NCBI RefSeq assembly: GCF_900094555.1
Contig: NZ_FMAC01000001.1
Location: 806,001 to 870,000 of the forward strand
DNA length: 64,000 bases
Direction: 5' to 3'
Origin: Martinezella hainanensis
GTDB taxonomy: Bacteria; Pseudomonadota; Alphaproteobacteria; Rhizobiales; Rhizobiaceae
Shown here: piece by piece, positions 7,942-15,165 of the stretch
Position numbering within the stretch: the first letter of the stretch is position 1
Layout of the letters: each line of letters begins with the position of its first letter
The notes under the pieces: model-generated
The model's input: the letters and a program-made list of their open reading frames with translations, nothing else
Told to the model about the DNA's origin: nothing
Databases searched by the model: none
Program-made: the position numbers and the translations under genes

Positions 7942-8148
7942 CTATTCGGAGACCTTTGCGGAAGCCAAGCGTTCGGCATGATCGAGCTTCTCCAAAAGAT
8001 CCAGGAAGCGATCAGGAATGGCTTCGTCCTGCATGGCAGCATAGAACGAACGCAGCCGGTTGCCGATCTGATTATTGGGATCGAGGATATCCATCGCACG
8101 CAGGTCCGATGCCTTCTTGTCTGCGTCCTCGTGATTCTGGATGGTCAT
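7942..8148 (-). CDS. nepR: Anti-sigma factor NepR
   Basis: 68 residues, typical of NepR. The conserved core (about 24-58: NNQIGNRLRSFYAAMQDEAI, then PDRFLDLLEKLD) corresponds to the two helices that clamp EcfG and that PhyR's sigma-like domain competes for; both tails are polar and likely disordered. It starts with an ATG at 8148 and heads the nepR-ecfG unit, opposite phyR across a 259-base intergenic region holding two EcfG-type promoters. Confidence 0.93.
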   Translation of the reverse strand: MTIQNHEDADKKASDLRAMDILDPNNQIGNRLRSFYAAMQDEAIPDRFLDLLEKLDHAERLASAKVSE

Positions 8149-8287
8149 TTAGCCTGCTCGCTTCTCAATTGTCTCGCGTTCATGAATAAGGCGCGCCCTT
8201 GCCTCCCCGCCCGGGAGCAGTTGACCTCACTCAAAACAGTTGCCTAACGAATCGTAAAGGTTGAGGTCCACCGATTGTAAGCATTGT

Positions 8288-8312
8288 AATGCGACTGCCT
8301 AAAAAAAGTTCC
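8288..8312 (-). promoter_or_regulatory. EcfG-like promoter for nepR-ecfG
   Basis: On the minus strand GGAAC (8312-8308), 16 bases, CATT (8291-8288). The -10 differs from CGTT at one base. It lies about 140 bases before nepR, giving plausible autoregulation of the sigma factor. Confidence 0.6.
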
Positions 8313-8320
8313 GACAAAGA

Positions 8321-8345
8321 GGAACTTTTTTACTCAACTGACGTT
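8321..8345 (+). promoter_or_regulatory. EcfG-type promoter for phyR
   Basis: GGAAC (8321-8325), 16 bases, CGTT (8342-8345), an exact consensus match. It is arranged back-to-back with the nepR-ecfG promoter, the two -35 elements 8 bases apart, and lies about 63 bases before the phyR start. Confidence 0.85.
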
Positions 8346-8407
8346 TGTTAGTCATTGCGGCCTCTGGGCTGTATTTAATGAGAATTTGATAAAGGCGGGA
8401 GCCATTG

Positions 8408-9202
8408 ATGACACTTTCCACACGCATTGCGCCGCATCTTCCATATTTGCGGCGTTATTCACGTGCTTTGACCGGAACGCAGACGTCGGGGGACGCCTAT
8501 GTTGCTGCGGTTTTGGAAGCCATCATCGCTGACATCTCCATCTTTCCGGACACGGACAGCGACCGTGTCGCCCTCTATAAACTGTTCACGAAGCTGTTCG
8601 GTTCCGTGACACTTCAGATTCCCGAGCCAGCCTCTCCTTTCGCCTGGGAACAGCGGGCATCCGTAAACCTTTCCAAGGTCTCGCCACTTGCGCGCCAAGC
8701 CTTCCTGCTTGCATCGGTCGAAAGTTTCCGCCTCGGCGAGATCGCCGATATCCTCGACGTTTCGGAAAGCGACGCCATGCACCTGCTCGATACCGCCTCC
8801 CAGGAAATCTCGCGCCAGGTGGCAACGGATATCATGATCATCGAGGACGAGCCGCTGATCGCAATGGATATCGAGCAGATGGTGGAAAGCCTCGGCCATC
8901 GCGTTACCGGTATCGCGCGCACGCATGCCGAAGCGGTCGCGCTCTACAATGCGACAAAGCCGAGCATGGTGCTTGCCGACATTCAGCTTGCAGATGGCAG
9001 CTCGGGCATCGATGCCGTCAACGACATCCTCAAGACGGCGAGCATCCCGGTGATCTTCATTACCGCCTTCCCGGAGCGGCTTTTGACCGGCGAGCGGCCG
9101 GAGCCGACCTTCCTCGTGACCAAGCCTTTCAATCCGGACATGGTGAAGGCGCTCATCAGCCAGGCGCTCTTCTTTAACGAAACCACAAAGGTGGCCGCCT
9201 GA
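8408..9202 (+). CDS. phyR: Anti-anti-sigma response regulator PhyR
   Basis: 264 residues with the PhyR layout: an N-terminal ECF sigma-like domain (about 1-125, degenerate so that it mimics EcfG for NepR) and a C-terminal receiver (about 138-260). The receiver has the acidic pocket (IMIIEDEPLIAMD), the phospho-acceptor Asp in MVLADIQLADGSSG and the conserved Lys in FLVTKPF. The ATG at 8408 is chosen over the TTG just before it. The gene faces nepR-ecfG and has its own EcfG-type promoter, giving positive feedback. The kinase gene downstream is a candidate phosphodonor. Confidence 0.95.
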   Translation: MTLSTRIAPHLPYLRRYSRALTGTQTSGDAYVAAVLEAIIADISIFPDTDSDRVALYKLFTKLFGSVTLQIPEPASPFAWEQRASVNLSKVSPLARQAFLLASVESFRLGEIADILDVSESDAMHLLDTASQEISRQVATDIMIIEDEPLIAMDIEQMVESLGHRVTGIARTHAEAVALYNATKPSMVLADIQLADGSSGIDAVNDILKTASIPVIFITAFPERLLTGERPEPTFLVTKPFNPDMVKALISQALFFNETTKVAA

Positions 9203-9223
9203 TCCAAGTGAAAACCCTCCGGC

Positions 9224-9248
9224 GGAACAAAGACCATAACCGGGCGTT
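9224..9248 (+). promoter_or_regulatory. EcfG-type promoter for the histidine kinase gene
   Basis: GGAAC (9224-9228), 16 bases, CGTT (9245-9248), an exact match 22 bases after the phyR stop and about 100 bases before the kinase gene. Confidence 0.8.
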
Positions 9249-9349
9249 TGTGTTCGAAACGGCCGGTTTACCGACTGTTATCCGCGGCGATTCTATAGGT
9301 CGGTTCAAGTTGTTACGAGTGAGAATGCCCTATCGGCGGGGTTCTCGAA

Positions 9350-10381
9350 TTGCGTGTGAAAGGCAAGCCGGTGAATACGTCTGAACCATTACCCGGCGCG
9401 CCTTTGAGTTTGGAAGGCAAAGCCGCTCTGATGGAGCGGGCGCTTGCGAGCGCCAATGTGTCCATCCTGTTCCAGGATGTAAATCTGTCGATCCGTTATG
9501 CCGACAATCTGCCGGACCATCTGCAGTCGTCTGTCGTCATAGGCGGCAATGACTCGCATCTCTTTGGAGAAAAGGATGGCGAGCACCTTTTGCGTTTGAA
9601 GCGGGGCGTGCTCGAAAGCGGCAAGCCAGCCACCGCCGAGGTTGAGATCGCCAGTGGCGACGGCGCACGCGTCTACGAGCTGAAAATGGAACGGATCGGC
9701 GGGCGCAAGCCGCAGGGCGTGCTGTCCGTCATCTCCGAAATCACCGAGAGCCGCCACCGCGAAAAAGTGCTGAAGTCGCTGCTGCGCGAACTGTCGCATC
9801 GCTCCAAGAACCTGCTCGCCATCATTCAGGGTATCGCCACGCAGACCGCCCGCCACACACTTTCCGTCGACAATTTCCTCATCAAATTCCGCGGCCGCCT
9901 GCAATCCCTGTCGAATTCGCAGGATCTCATCACTGATTCCAGCTGGCGCGGCGCATATTTGTTCGAACTCGCGGAAAAGCAGTTTGCCCCCTATTGGCCC
10001 GATGCCGGCGTGCCCATGCCGATCTATGGCATCAATGCCCATCTGACGCCCAATGCCGCCGTGCATCTGGGGCTTGCCTTGCATGAACTCATCGTCAATT
10101 CCGCGTCGCATGGCGCCATCTCGACGGGCGCCACGAGCATCACGCTCAATTGCAAGGAAGCCGAGCTCGACGGCAAGAAGGCGATTGAGGTCGCCTGGTC
10201 TGAGCGTTTCTATGCGCCCACGGATCATGAATTCGAGGACAATAGCTTCAGCCGCACGGTGCTCGAGCGCGTCGTGCCGACCTCCATGAACGGTCGCGCC
10301 GACTTCGCCATTGACGACGGCAGCATCGGCTATCGGCTCACCATTCCCGAAACTGAATATGAAATCCTGAGACGCCGTTAA
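9350..10381 (+). CDS. HWE/HisKA_2-type sensor histidine kinase (PhyK-like)
   Basis: Up to 343 residues. A PAS-like sensory domain (about 25-130) is followed by a dimerisation/phosphotransfer helix with ELSHRSKNLLAIIQGIA, where the His is the predicted phosphorylation site, and a divergent HATPase domain (HLGLALHELIVNSASHGAIS carries the N-box). No membrane segment, so cytoplasmic. Kinases of this class phosphorylate PhyR in other alphaproteobacteria, and the gene's position and its own EcfG-type promoter fit that role. The start is unsure: TTG 9350, GTG 9356 and GTG 9371 (AAGG 7 bases before) are all possible. No strong plus-strand terminator follows, but the hairpin at 10407-10435 could end this transcript too. 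Confidence 0.85.
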   Translation: MRVKGKPVNTSEPLPGAPLSLEGKAALMERALASANVSILFQDVNLSIRYADNLPDHLQSSVVIGGNDSHLFGEKDGEHLLRLKRGVLESGKPATAEVEIASGDGARVYELKMERIGGRKPQGVLSVISEITESRHREKVLKSLLRELSHRSKNLLAIIQGIATQTARHTLSVDNFLIKFRGRLQSLSNSQDLITDSSWRGAYLFELAEKQFAPYWPDAGVPMPIYGINAHLTPNAAVHLGLALHELIVNSASHGAISTGATSITLNCKEAELDGKKAIEVAWSERFYAPTDHEFEDNSFSRTVLERVVPTSMNGRADFAIDDGSIGYRLTIPETEYEILRRR

Positions 10382-10397
10382 GGCGGACGGCAGGGCC

Positions 10398-10520
10398 AAA
10401 ATAAAACAGCCAGTGCGAGGGCGGCGCACTGGCTGCTTTGCACTCATCGGGAGGGGACCGTGAGTAGAGTCCTGAGACGTATTGGGCGTGCATCAGGAGA
10501 TGCGATCATCATCAGGACAC
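10398..10520 (-). ncRNA. Candidate stress-sigma-dependent small RNA
   Basis: The promoter at 10527-10551 predicts a start near 10520 on the minus strand. The transcript would fold as GCATC-UCCU-GATGC (10503-10490), then CUCACGG-UCCCCUC-CCG-A-UGAG (10464-10443), then an 11-bp terminator stem (10435-10407) followed by UUUUAUUUU. Two pyrimidine loops complementary to Shine-Dalgarno sequence, and no convincing coding frame (the longest is 22 codons), point to a trans-acting RNA about 120 nt long. Caulobacter GsrN is a precedent for a general-stress small RNA with a C-rich loop; I cannot establish homology. It runs convergent to the kinase gene and ends 17 bases beyond its stop. Confidence 0.65.
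10407..10435 (-). terminator. Intrinsic terminator of the small RNA
   Basis: CAGCCAGTGCG / CGCACTGGCTG, a perfect 11-bp stem with a 7-base loop. On the minus strand it is followed by TTTTATTTT; on the plus strand only by a weak CTTTGC. The strong direction is therefore leftward, away from any annotated gene, which first drew attention to the small RNA. Confidence 0.85.
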
Positions 10521-10526
10521 CGGCAT

Positions 10527-10551
10527 AACGATGCTGCAGGGCCTTGGTTCC
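10527..10551 (-). promoter_or_regulatory. EcfG-type promoter on the minus strand
   Basis: GGAAC (10551-10547), 16 bases, CGTT (10530-10527), exact consensus. No protein gene starts to its left; the only transcript it could make is the short RNA ending at the terminator at 10407. Confidence 0.7.
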
Positions 10552-10862
10552 ACGCAGAGCTAAAAAAATTCATCGGCTTTTCACATTTCAGCGCGGCCGC
10601 AGGCATGACTGCTCTCGAATCACTGGCGGGCGCTCGCGACCATCCCGAGGCCTAAAGCTCGTAAAGAGCCTTCTCCATAGGAGATGAAAATCAATTCAAA
10701 TCATAATGTTAGAACGCAAGACCCAGTGATCGAAAATGTTCTCATTCCCGACCAAGAAGGCCTATTGCGGCACGCTTTGCGATCAAAATTTTACCGTTTG
10801 ATAAATTTTTTAAGCTGAGTTACCGTCCCAGTACTAGCCGTTTACTATAAGAGGGAACTTCA
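10552..10862. other. Intergenic region before preT
   Basis: 311 bases between the minus-strand EcfG promoter and preT. It becomes AT-rich towards preT and holds one RutR-like operator (10790-10805). GAGGGA lies 7 bases before the preT ATG. No further gene, tRNA or repeat was seen. Confidence 0.6.
10790..10805. promoter_or_regulatory. Candidate RutR-like operator before preTA
   Basis: TTTACCGTTTGATAAA is an imperfect palindrome (TTTACC/GATAAA) agreeing at 10 of 14 fixed positions with the E. coli RutR site TTGACCA-NN-TGGTCAA as I recall it. It resembles the better site at 15311 beside the TetR gene and lies 57 bases before preT. Confidence 0.5.
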
Positions 10863-12221
10863 ATGGGACGACTGGAAACTGGGATTCATAAGGGCAGGCT
10901 CACGCCCGCCGAATATGATGCAAACTTTTCCGATCTTCATCCGCGCCTCAACAAGCATGAGGCGCTGGTCGCATCCGACCGCTGTTATTTCTGCTACGAC
11001 GCGCCGTGCATGACGGCCTGTCCCACCTCCATCGACATTCCGATGTTCATCCGCCAGATCTCGACGGGCAACCCGATCGGCTCGGCCAAGACGATCTTCG
11101 ATCAGAACATCCTCGGCGGCATGTGCGCCCGCGTCTGTCCCACCGAACAGCTCTGCGAGCAGGCTTGCGTGCGCAACACTGCCGAAGAGCGTCCGGTCGA
11201 GATCGGCCGCCTGCAGCGCTATGCGACCGATACGGCGATGGCCGAAAACAAGCAGTTCTATTCGCGCGCCGCTTCCACCGGCAAGAAGATCGCTGTCATC
11301 GGCGCCGGCCCTGCCGGTCTTGCCTGCGCGCATCGTCTTGCCGTCAACGGCCATGACGTCACCATCTTCGATGCTCGCGAAAAGGCCGGCGGCCTGAACG
11401 AATACGGCATCGCCACCTACAAGGCTGTCGACGACTTCGCGCAAAAGGAAGTCGATTACGTGCTCGCCATCGGCGGCATCGAGGTGAAGAACGGCCAGGC
11501 GCTCGGCCGCGATTTCAGCCTTTCCGACCTCTCCCAGCAATATGACGCCGTATTCCTCGGCCTCGGCCTTGCCGGCGTCAATGCGCTGCGCGCCGAAGGC
11601 GAAGACCTCGATGGCGTTGCCGATGCCGTTGCCTATATCGCCGAACTGCGCCAGGCCGGCAGCAAGGCCGATATAGCCATCGGCCGCCGCGTCGTCGTCC
11701 TCGGCGGCGGCATGACCGCGATCGACGCGGCCGTGCAGGCCAAGCTGCTTGGCGCCGAAGAAGTGACGATCTGCTATCGCCGCGGCAAAGAGCATATGAA
11801 CGCCTCCGAGTTCGAGCAGGACTTGGCCACCTCCAAGGGCGTCATCATCCGCCATTGGCTGGCTCCGAAGCGTATCGTCGACAAGGACGGCAAGGTCGCC
11901 GGCATCGAAGTCGAATATACCGAACTGCGCGACGGCAAGCTCACCGCCACCGGCGATGTCGGCATCATTGCCGCCGATCAGATCTTCAAGGCGATCGGCC
12001 AGACGTTCGAAGCCTCAGGCCTCGGTGCCCTGCGCATGGAATCCGGCCGCATCGCCATCGACAGCGAAGGCCGGACCTCGATCGACGGCGTCTGGGCCGG
12101 CGGCGACTGCGTGCTTGGTGGCGATGACCTGACGGTCTCGGCCGTAGCACAGGGTCGCGATGCGGCCGAATCCATCAACCGTGCGCTCGCTGCCGCCAAG
12201 TCGGCCGCTGCAGTCGCCTGA
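10863..12221 (+). CDS. preT: NAD-dependent dihydropyrimidine dehydrogenase subunit PreT
   Basis: 452 residues. With PreA it reduces uracil and thymine to the 5,6-dihydro compounds, the first step of reductive pyrimidine breakdown. The N-terminal Fe-S domain has two cysteine sets (C41, C44, C49, C53 in RCYFCYDAPCMTACP; C88, C92, C98, C102 in CARVCPTEQLCEQAC). An FAD site (AVIGAGPAGLACAHRL, about 144-159), an NAD(P) site (RRVVVLGGGMTAIDAA) and the closing GDCVLGG...SAVAQGRDAA follow, as in glutamate synthase small-subunit-type flavoproteins. The ATG follows GAGGGA. preA follows by 13 bases with its own AAAGGAG. Probably repressed through the site at 10790. Confidence 0.92.
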   Translation: MGRLETGIHKGRLTPAEYDANFSDLHPRLNKHEALVASDRCYFCYDAPCMTACPTSIDIPMFIRQISTGNPIGSAKTIFDQNILGGMCARVCPTEQLCEQACVRNTAEERPVEIGRLQRYATDTAMAENKQFYSRAASTGKKIAVIGAGPAGLACAHRLAVNGHDVTIFDAREKAGGLNEYGIATYKAVDDFAQKEVDYVLAIGGIEVKNGQALGRDFSLSDLSQQYDAVFLGLGLAGVNALRAEGEDLDGVADAVAYIAELRQAGSKADIAIGRRVVVLGGGMTAIDAAVQAKLLGAEEVTICYRRGKEHMNASEFEQDLATSKGVIIRHWLAPKRIVDKDGKVAGIEVEYTELRDGKLTATGDVGIIAADQIFKAIGQTFEASGLGALRMESGRIAIDSEGRTSIDGVWAGGDCVLGGDDLTVSAVAQGRDAAESINRALAAAKSAAAVA

Positions 12222-12234
12222 AAGGAGAACCGAC

Positions 12235-13548
12235 ATGGCTGATCTCCGCAATAATTTCGTTGGCATCAAGTCCCCGAACCCGTTCTGGCTGGCCTCGGCG
12301 CCGCCGACCGACAAGGCCTACAACGTCGAGCGCGCCTTCAAGGCGGGCTGGGGCGGCGTGGTCTGGAAGACGCTCGGCGAGGAAGGACCGCCTGTTGTCA
12401 ACGTCAACGGCCCGCGCTACGGCGCGATCTGGGGCGCCGACCGCCGCCTGCTCGGCCTCAACAACATCGAGCTGATCACCGACCGCGACCTCTACACCAA
12501 CCTGCGCGAAATGAAGCAGGTGAAGATGAACTGGCCGGACCGAGCGCTGATCGCCTCGATCATGGTGCCCTGTGAGGAACAGGCCTGGAAGGCAATCCTG
12601 CCGCTGGTCGAAGAGACCGGCGCCGACGGCATCGAACTCAATTTCGGCTGTCCGCACGGCATGTCCGAGCGCGGCATGGGTTCCGCGGTCGGACAGGTGC
12701 CCGAATATATCGAAATGGTCGTGCGCTGGTGCAAGCAGTACACGCGCATGCCCGTCATCACCAAGCTGACGCCCAACATCACCGATATCCGCAAGCCGGC
12801 TCGCGCCGCCAAGGCCGGAGGCACCGATGCCGTATCGCTGATCAACACGATCAACTCGATCGTTTCGGTCGATCTCGATAACTTCGCGCCGAACCCGACG
12901 GTCGGCGGCAAGGGCAGCCATGGCGGCTATTGCGGTCCGGCGGTCAAGCCGATCGCACTCAACATGGTGGCCGAGATCGCTCGCGATCCCGACACCTACG
13001 GTCTGCCGATCTCAGGCATCGGCGGCATCACCACCTGGCGCGATGCGGCGGAATTCCTGGTGCTCGGCGCCGGCAACGTGCAGGTCTGCACGGCGGCGAT
13101 GACCTACGGCTTCAAGATTGTCGAAGAGATGATTACGGGCCTTTCCGACTGGATGGACGAAAAGGGCCACCGCAGCCTGGACGACATCATCGCCCGCGCC
13201 GTGCCGAACGTCTCCGACTGGCAGTATCTCAACCTCAACTACATCGCCAAGGCAAAGATCGACCAGGATGCCTGCATCAAGTGCGGCCGCTGTCACATCG
13301 CCTGCGAGGACACCTCGCACCAGGCGATCACCAATTTCGTCGATGGCGTCAGGCGCTTCGAGGTGATTGAAGAGGAATGCGTTGGCTGCAATCTCTGCGT
13401 CAACGTCTGTCCCGTCGAGAACTGCATCACCATGGAAGAACTGCCGGCAGGTTCGCTCGACAAGCGCACCGGCAAGGTCGTCGACCCGAACTACGCCAAC
13501 TGGACGACCCATCCGAACAATCCGATGGCGCGGCAGGCTGCGGAGTAA
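12235..13548 (+). CDS. preA: NAD-dependent dihydropyrimidine dehydrogenase subunit PreA
   Basis: 437 residues; the catalytic FMN subunit. A TIM-barrel domain of dihydroorotate-dehydrogenase type (about 5-310) includes GIELNFGCPHGMSERGMGSA and the phosphate-binding ISGIGGITTWRDA. Two C-terminal 4Fe-4S motifs follow (CIKCGRCHIAC and CVGCNLCVNVCPVENC) and carry electrons from PreT. Mammalian DPD has a catalytic Cys in GLACGQ; here the position reads GSAVGQ, and from memory E. coli PreA also has Val there. The start at 12235 follows AAAGGAG; longer upstream frames overlap preT. A strong terminator follows, so preTA is a two-gene unit. Confidence 0.93.
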   Translation: MADLRNNFVGIKSPNPFWLASAPPTDKAYNVERAFKAGWGGVVWKTLGEEGPPVVNVNGPRYGAIWGADRRLLGLNNIELITDRDLYTNLREMKQVKMNWPDRALIASIMVPCEEQAWKAILPLVEETGADGIELNFGCPHGMSERGMGSAVGQVPEYIEMVVRWCKQYTRMPVITKLTPNITDIRKPARAAKAGGTDAVSLINTINSIVSVDLDNFAPNPTVGGKGSHGGYCGPAVKPIALNMVAEIARDPDTYGLPISGIGGITTWRDAAEFLVLGAGNVQVCTAAMTYGFKIVEEMITGLSDWMDEKGHRSLDDIIARAVPNVSDWQYLNLNYIAKAKIDQDACIKCGRCHIACEDTSHQAITNFVDGVRRFEVIEEECVGCNLCVNVCPVENCITMEELPAGSLDKRTGKVVDPNYANWTTHPNNPMARQAAE

Positions 13549-13567
13549 CAGCGCGGATATGAAAAGC

Positions 13568-13599
13568 AAATCCGCCCGGCACGTCCGGGCGGATGTTTT
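13568..13599 (+). terminator. Intrinsic terminator after preA
   Basis: ATCCGCCCGG / CCGGGCGGAT (13570-13579 and 13585-13594) with a 5-base loop and TGTTTTC after it. It may also serve the convergent XRE gene, which ends at 13605, since AAAAGCAAA lies on its other side. Confidence 0.85.
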
Positions 13600-13604
13600 C
13601 ATTA

Positions 13605-14117
13605 TTAAAACTTGAGAATAGGGTCTTCCTGAGCTGCCTGGATTTCTTCCGGCATCCGTTCTATGGCGCGCAGATAGCTTTGCGCTGTTTTGTCCGGCGA
13701 ACGTTTACCCTGCTCCCAATTGCGGAGCGTTTCCAGATCGATGCCAAAGCGGAGCGCGAACTGCTCCTGGGTCAGACCGATTTTCTGGCGAATTTCCCTG
13801 ACGTCGATCGGACGTACGGCGACCGCCTTGACAACGAGCCCGGTTTTCTCCAGTTCGCGTGCGAGATCGGCCTGGCTTTCTACATGTGGGACGAGCATGG
13901 TTACCTGTCCCTTTTCCATCGCTCGTTCGATAGCCTTCTTCGCCGTCAGCATGGACATCCCGCCTTTCACCAAGGCACGGACCGCGGAAATGGACCGGAA
14001 ACCCTTTACCGGCTGGTCAAAATGCAGGGATATCGCGACGGGTGAACCGGACTGGCCGCGGCTTACGTCCTCGACCGGCCCCAGTCGTTCGAACCGCTCC
14101 TTCAACGACGAGTTCAT
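13605..14117 (-). CDS. XRE-family regulator with N-terminal L7/L12-C-like region
   Basis: 170 residues. The C-terminal half (about 100-160) is a Cro/CI-type helix-turn-helix: IRQKIGLTQEQFALRFGI, then LETLRNWEQGKRSPDKTA. The middle (about 42-98: AVRALVKGGMSMLTAKKAIE ... ARELEKTGLVVKAVAVRP) reads like the C-terminal domain of ribosomal protein L7/L12 (ClpS-like fold); that is my eye-alignment only. The ATG at 14117 follows GGAG at 4 bases and overlaps the upstream gene by 101 bases; a later ATG near 13958 would avoid the overlap but cut into the L7/L12-like part. Arrangement and HTH recall antitoxin regulators. It separates preTA from the rest of the pyrimidine genes. Confidence 0.75.
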   Translation of the reverse strand: MNSSLKERFERLGPVEDVSRGQSGSPVAISLHFDQPVKGFRSISAVRALVKGGMSMLTAKKAIERAMEKGQVTMLVPHVESQADLARELEKTGLVVKAVAVRPIDVREIRQKIGLTQEQFALRFGIDLETLRNWEQGKRSPDKTAQSYLRAIERMPEEIQAAQEDPILKF

Positions 14118-14367
14118 GGCACTCCATTTCCTCCATGGCGATCTCCGCCAGATTTCTGAGCCGATGCGCTCCAAGGTCGTTCATTGAAATGTCCTCACCC
14201 TGGATATGGAAGCCGCGAAGATAGAATGTGTTCCCGATCATCTGAGGCTCAGCCATCACCGAAATCACACCATCCGGCGTTTGAATTTCGACCGTGCATA
14301 CGGGATGAGATGTGGCTTCATTCACAAAATGAAAGGCAACATCCTTCTTCGTCCATATCTTTTTCAT
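14017..14367 (-). CDS. Conserved hypothetical protein, partner of the XRE gene
   Basis: 116 residues; I do not recognise a family. It opens MKKIWTKKDVAFHFV, contains a mixed alpha/beta stretch with CTVEIQTPDGVISVMAE and GFHIQGEDI, then a helix (HRLRNLAEIAMEEMECHELVV) and a strongly basic tail (GRGRKPRPVRFTRRD) that could bind nucleic acid. The last third lies in a different frame over the start of the XRE gene, so the two are translated from one message. The first half of a two-gene unit with an HTH partner is where a toxin or a co-regulator would be, but nothing in the sequence shows toxicity. The ATG at 14367 is the first good start and its ribosome site is weak. Confidence 0.6.
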   Translation of the reverse strand: MKKIWTKKDVAFHFVNEATSHPVCTVEIQTPDGVISVMAEPQMIGNTFYLRGFHIQGEDISMNDLGAHRLRNLAEIAMEEMECHELVVEGAVRTTGAGRGRKPRPVRFTRRDIPAF

Positions 14368-14392
14368 AGGCCAATGACCGACTAAAATCAAT

Positions 14393-14411
14393 ATCTATAC
14401 TATACGTAGAT
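14393..14411. promoter_or_regulatory. Inverted repeat before the XRE unit
   Basis: ATCTA-TACTATACG-TAGAT, 26 bases upstream of the 14367 start, in an AT-rich island that should contain the promoter. It could be the operator bound by the XRE protein. Arms are only 5 bp, so this is tentative. Confidence 0.3.
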
Positions 14412-14514
14412 CAACCGAATAGAGCACGAATCGATACCACACCCTTAACGCGATAAAATTCGAGGGACTTGGGAAAATTCAATAAAATAGGCGTCCTTGC
14501 AAACATGTGGCGCT

Positions 14515-15165
14515 CTAAGCGCGGGGTCCCCGAATCCGAAGCCCGTCGACGAAAAGCTGCTCCAGATAACGAGCAGCATCCTCGAAACGCCCCTCGCCCG
14601 AATGCTCCGGCCCCAAGACCGCACGCACCTGCACGTCGAAATCCGCATAATGCTGCGTGGTCGACCAGATCGAGAAGATCAGGTGATAAGGATCGCATTT
14701 GGCGATCTTGCCGGCCTGCGCCCAGGTGCGGATGACCTCAACTTTCTCGTCGACAAGGCTCTTCAGCGGTCCGCGCAGCTCGTCTTCCACATGCGGCGCC
14801 CCCTGCAGCATCTCATTGGCGAAGAGTCGGCTTTCGCGCGGAAAATCGCGGGCCATTTCAAGCTTGCGGCGGATATAGGAGCGGATTTCACTCTCGGGAT
14901 TGCCGTTGGCATCGAAAGCGCGCAGCGGCTCCAGCCAGGTAAACAGCACCCGGTCGATCAAGGCCCGATGCATCGCTTCCTTGGTGCGGAAATAGTAGAG
15001 CAGATTGGGCTTGGACATCCCGGCCACTTCAGCGATCTGATCGATGGTCGAGCCGCGAAAACCGCTGACGGAAAATACGTCGAGCGCGGCTTCCAGTATG
15101 ATTTCCTCTTTCTCTTCCTGGATTCGGGTGCGGCGCTGTGTCTTGGCGGCTCTCGGGATGGCCAT
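14515..15165 (-). CDS. rutR: TetR-family regulator, RutR-like
   Basis: 216 residues, close to E. coli RutR in length. The N-terminal TetR HTH (about 20-66) reads ILEAALDVFSVSGFRGSTI, then IAEVAGMSKPNLLYYFRTKE; the C-terminal ligand domain is of the YcdC/RutR type (SRLFANEMLQGAPHVEDEL and HLIFSIWSTTQHYADFDVQV). RutR binds uracil or thymine and then releases DNA. The gene is divergent from the amidohydrolase and dihydropyrimidinase genes, with a near-perfect RutR-like palindrome between them (15311). I infer that it represses pyrimidine catabolism and probably itself. Confidence 0.88.
   Translation of the reverse strand: MAIPRAAKTQRRTRIQEEKEEIILEAALDVFSVSGFRGSTIDQIAEVAGMSKPNLLYYFRTKEAMHRALIDRVLFTWLEPLRAFDANGNPESEIRSYIRRKLEMARDFPRESRLFANEMLQGAPHVEDELRGPLKSLVDEKVEVIRTWAQAGKIAKCDPYHLIFSIWSTTQHYADFDVQVRAVLGPEHSGEGRFEDAARYLEQLFVDGLRIRGPRA

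Noticed and set aside
10443..10510. A 22-codon frame inside the proposed small RNA as a small protein
   Set aside because: No ribosome site, unremarkable residue make-up, and the same bases form two stable hairpins.
14017..14391. Calling the XRE module a proven toxin-antitoxin system
   Set aside because: Gene order and HTH fit, but the partner shows no known toxin motif or catalytic residues.
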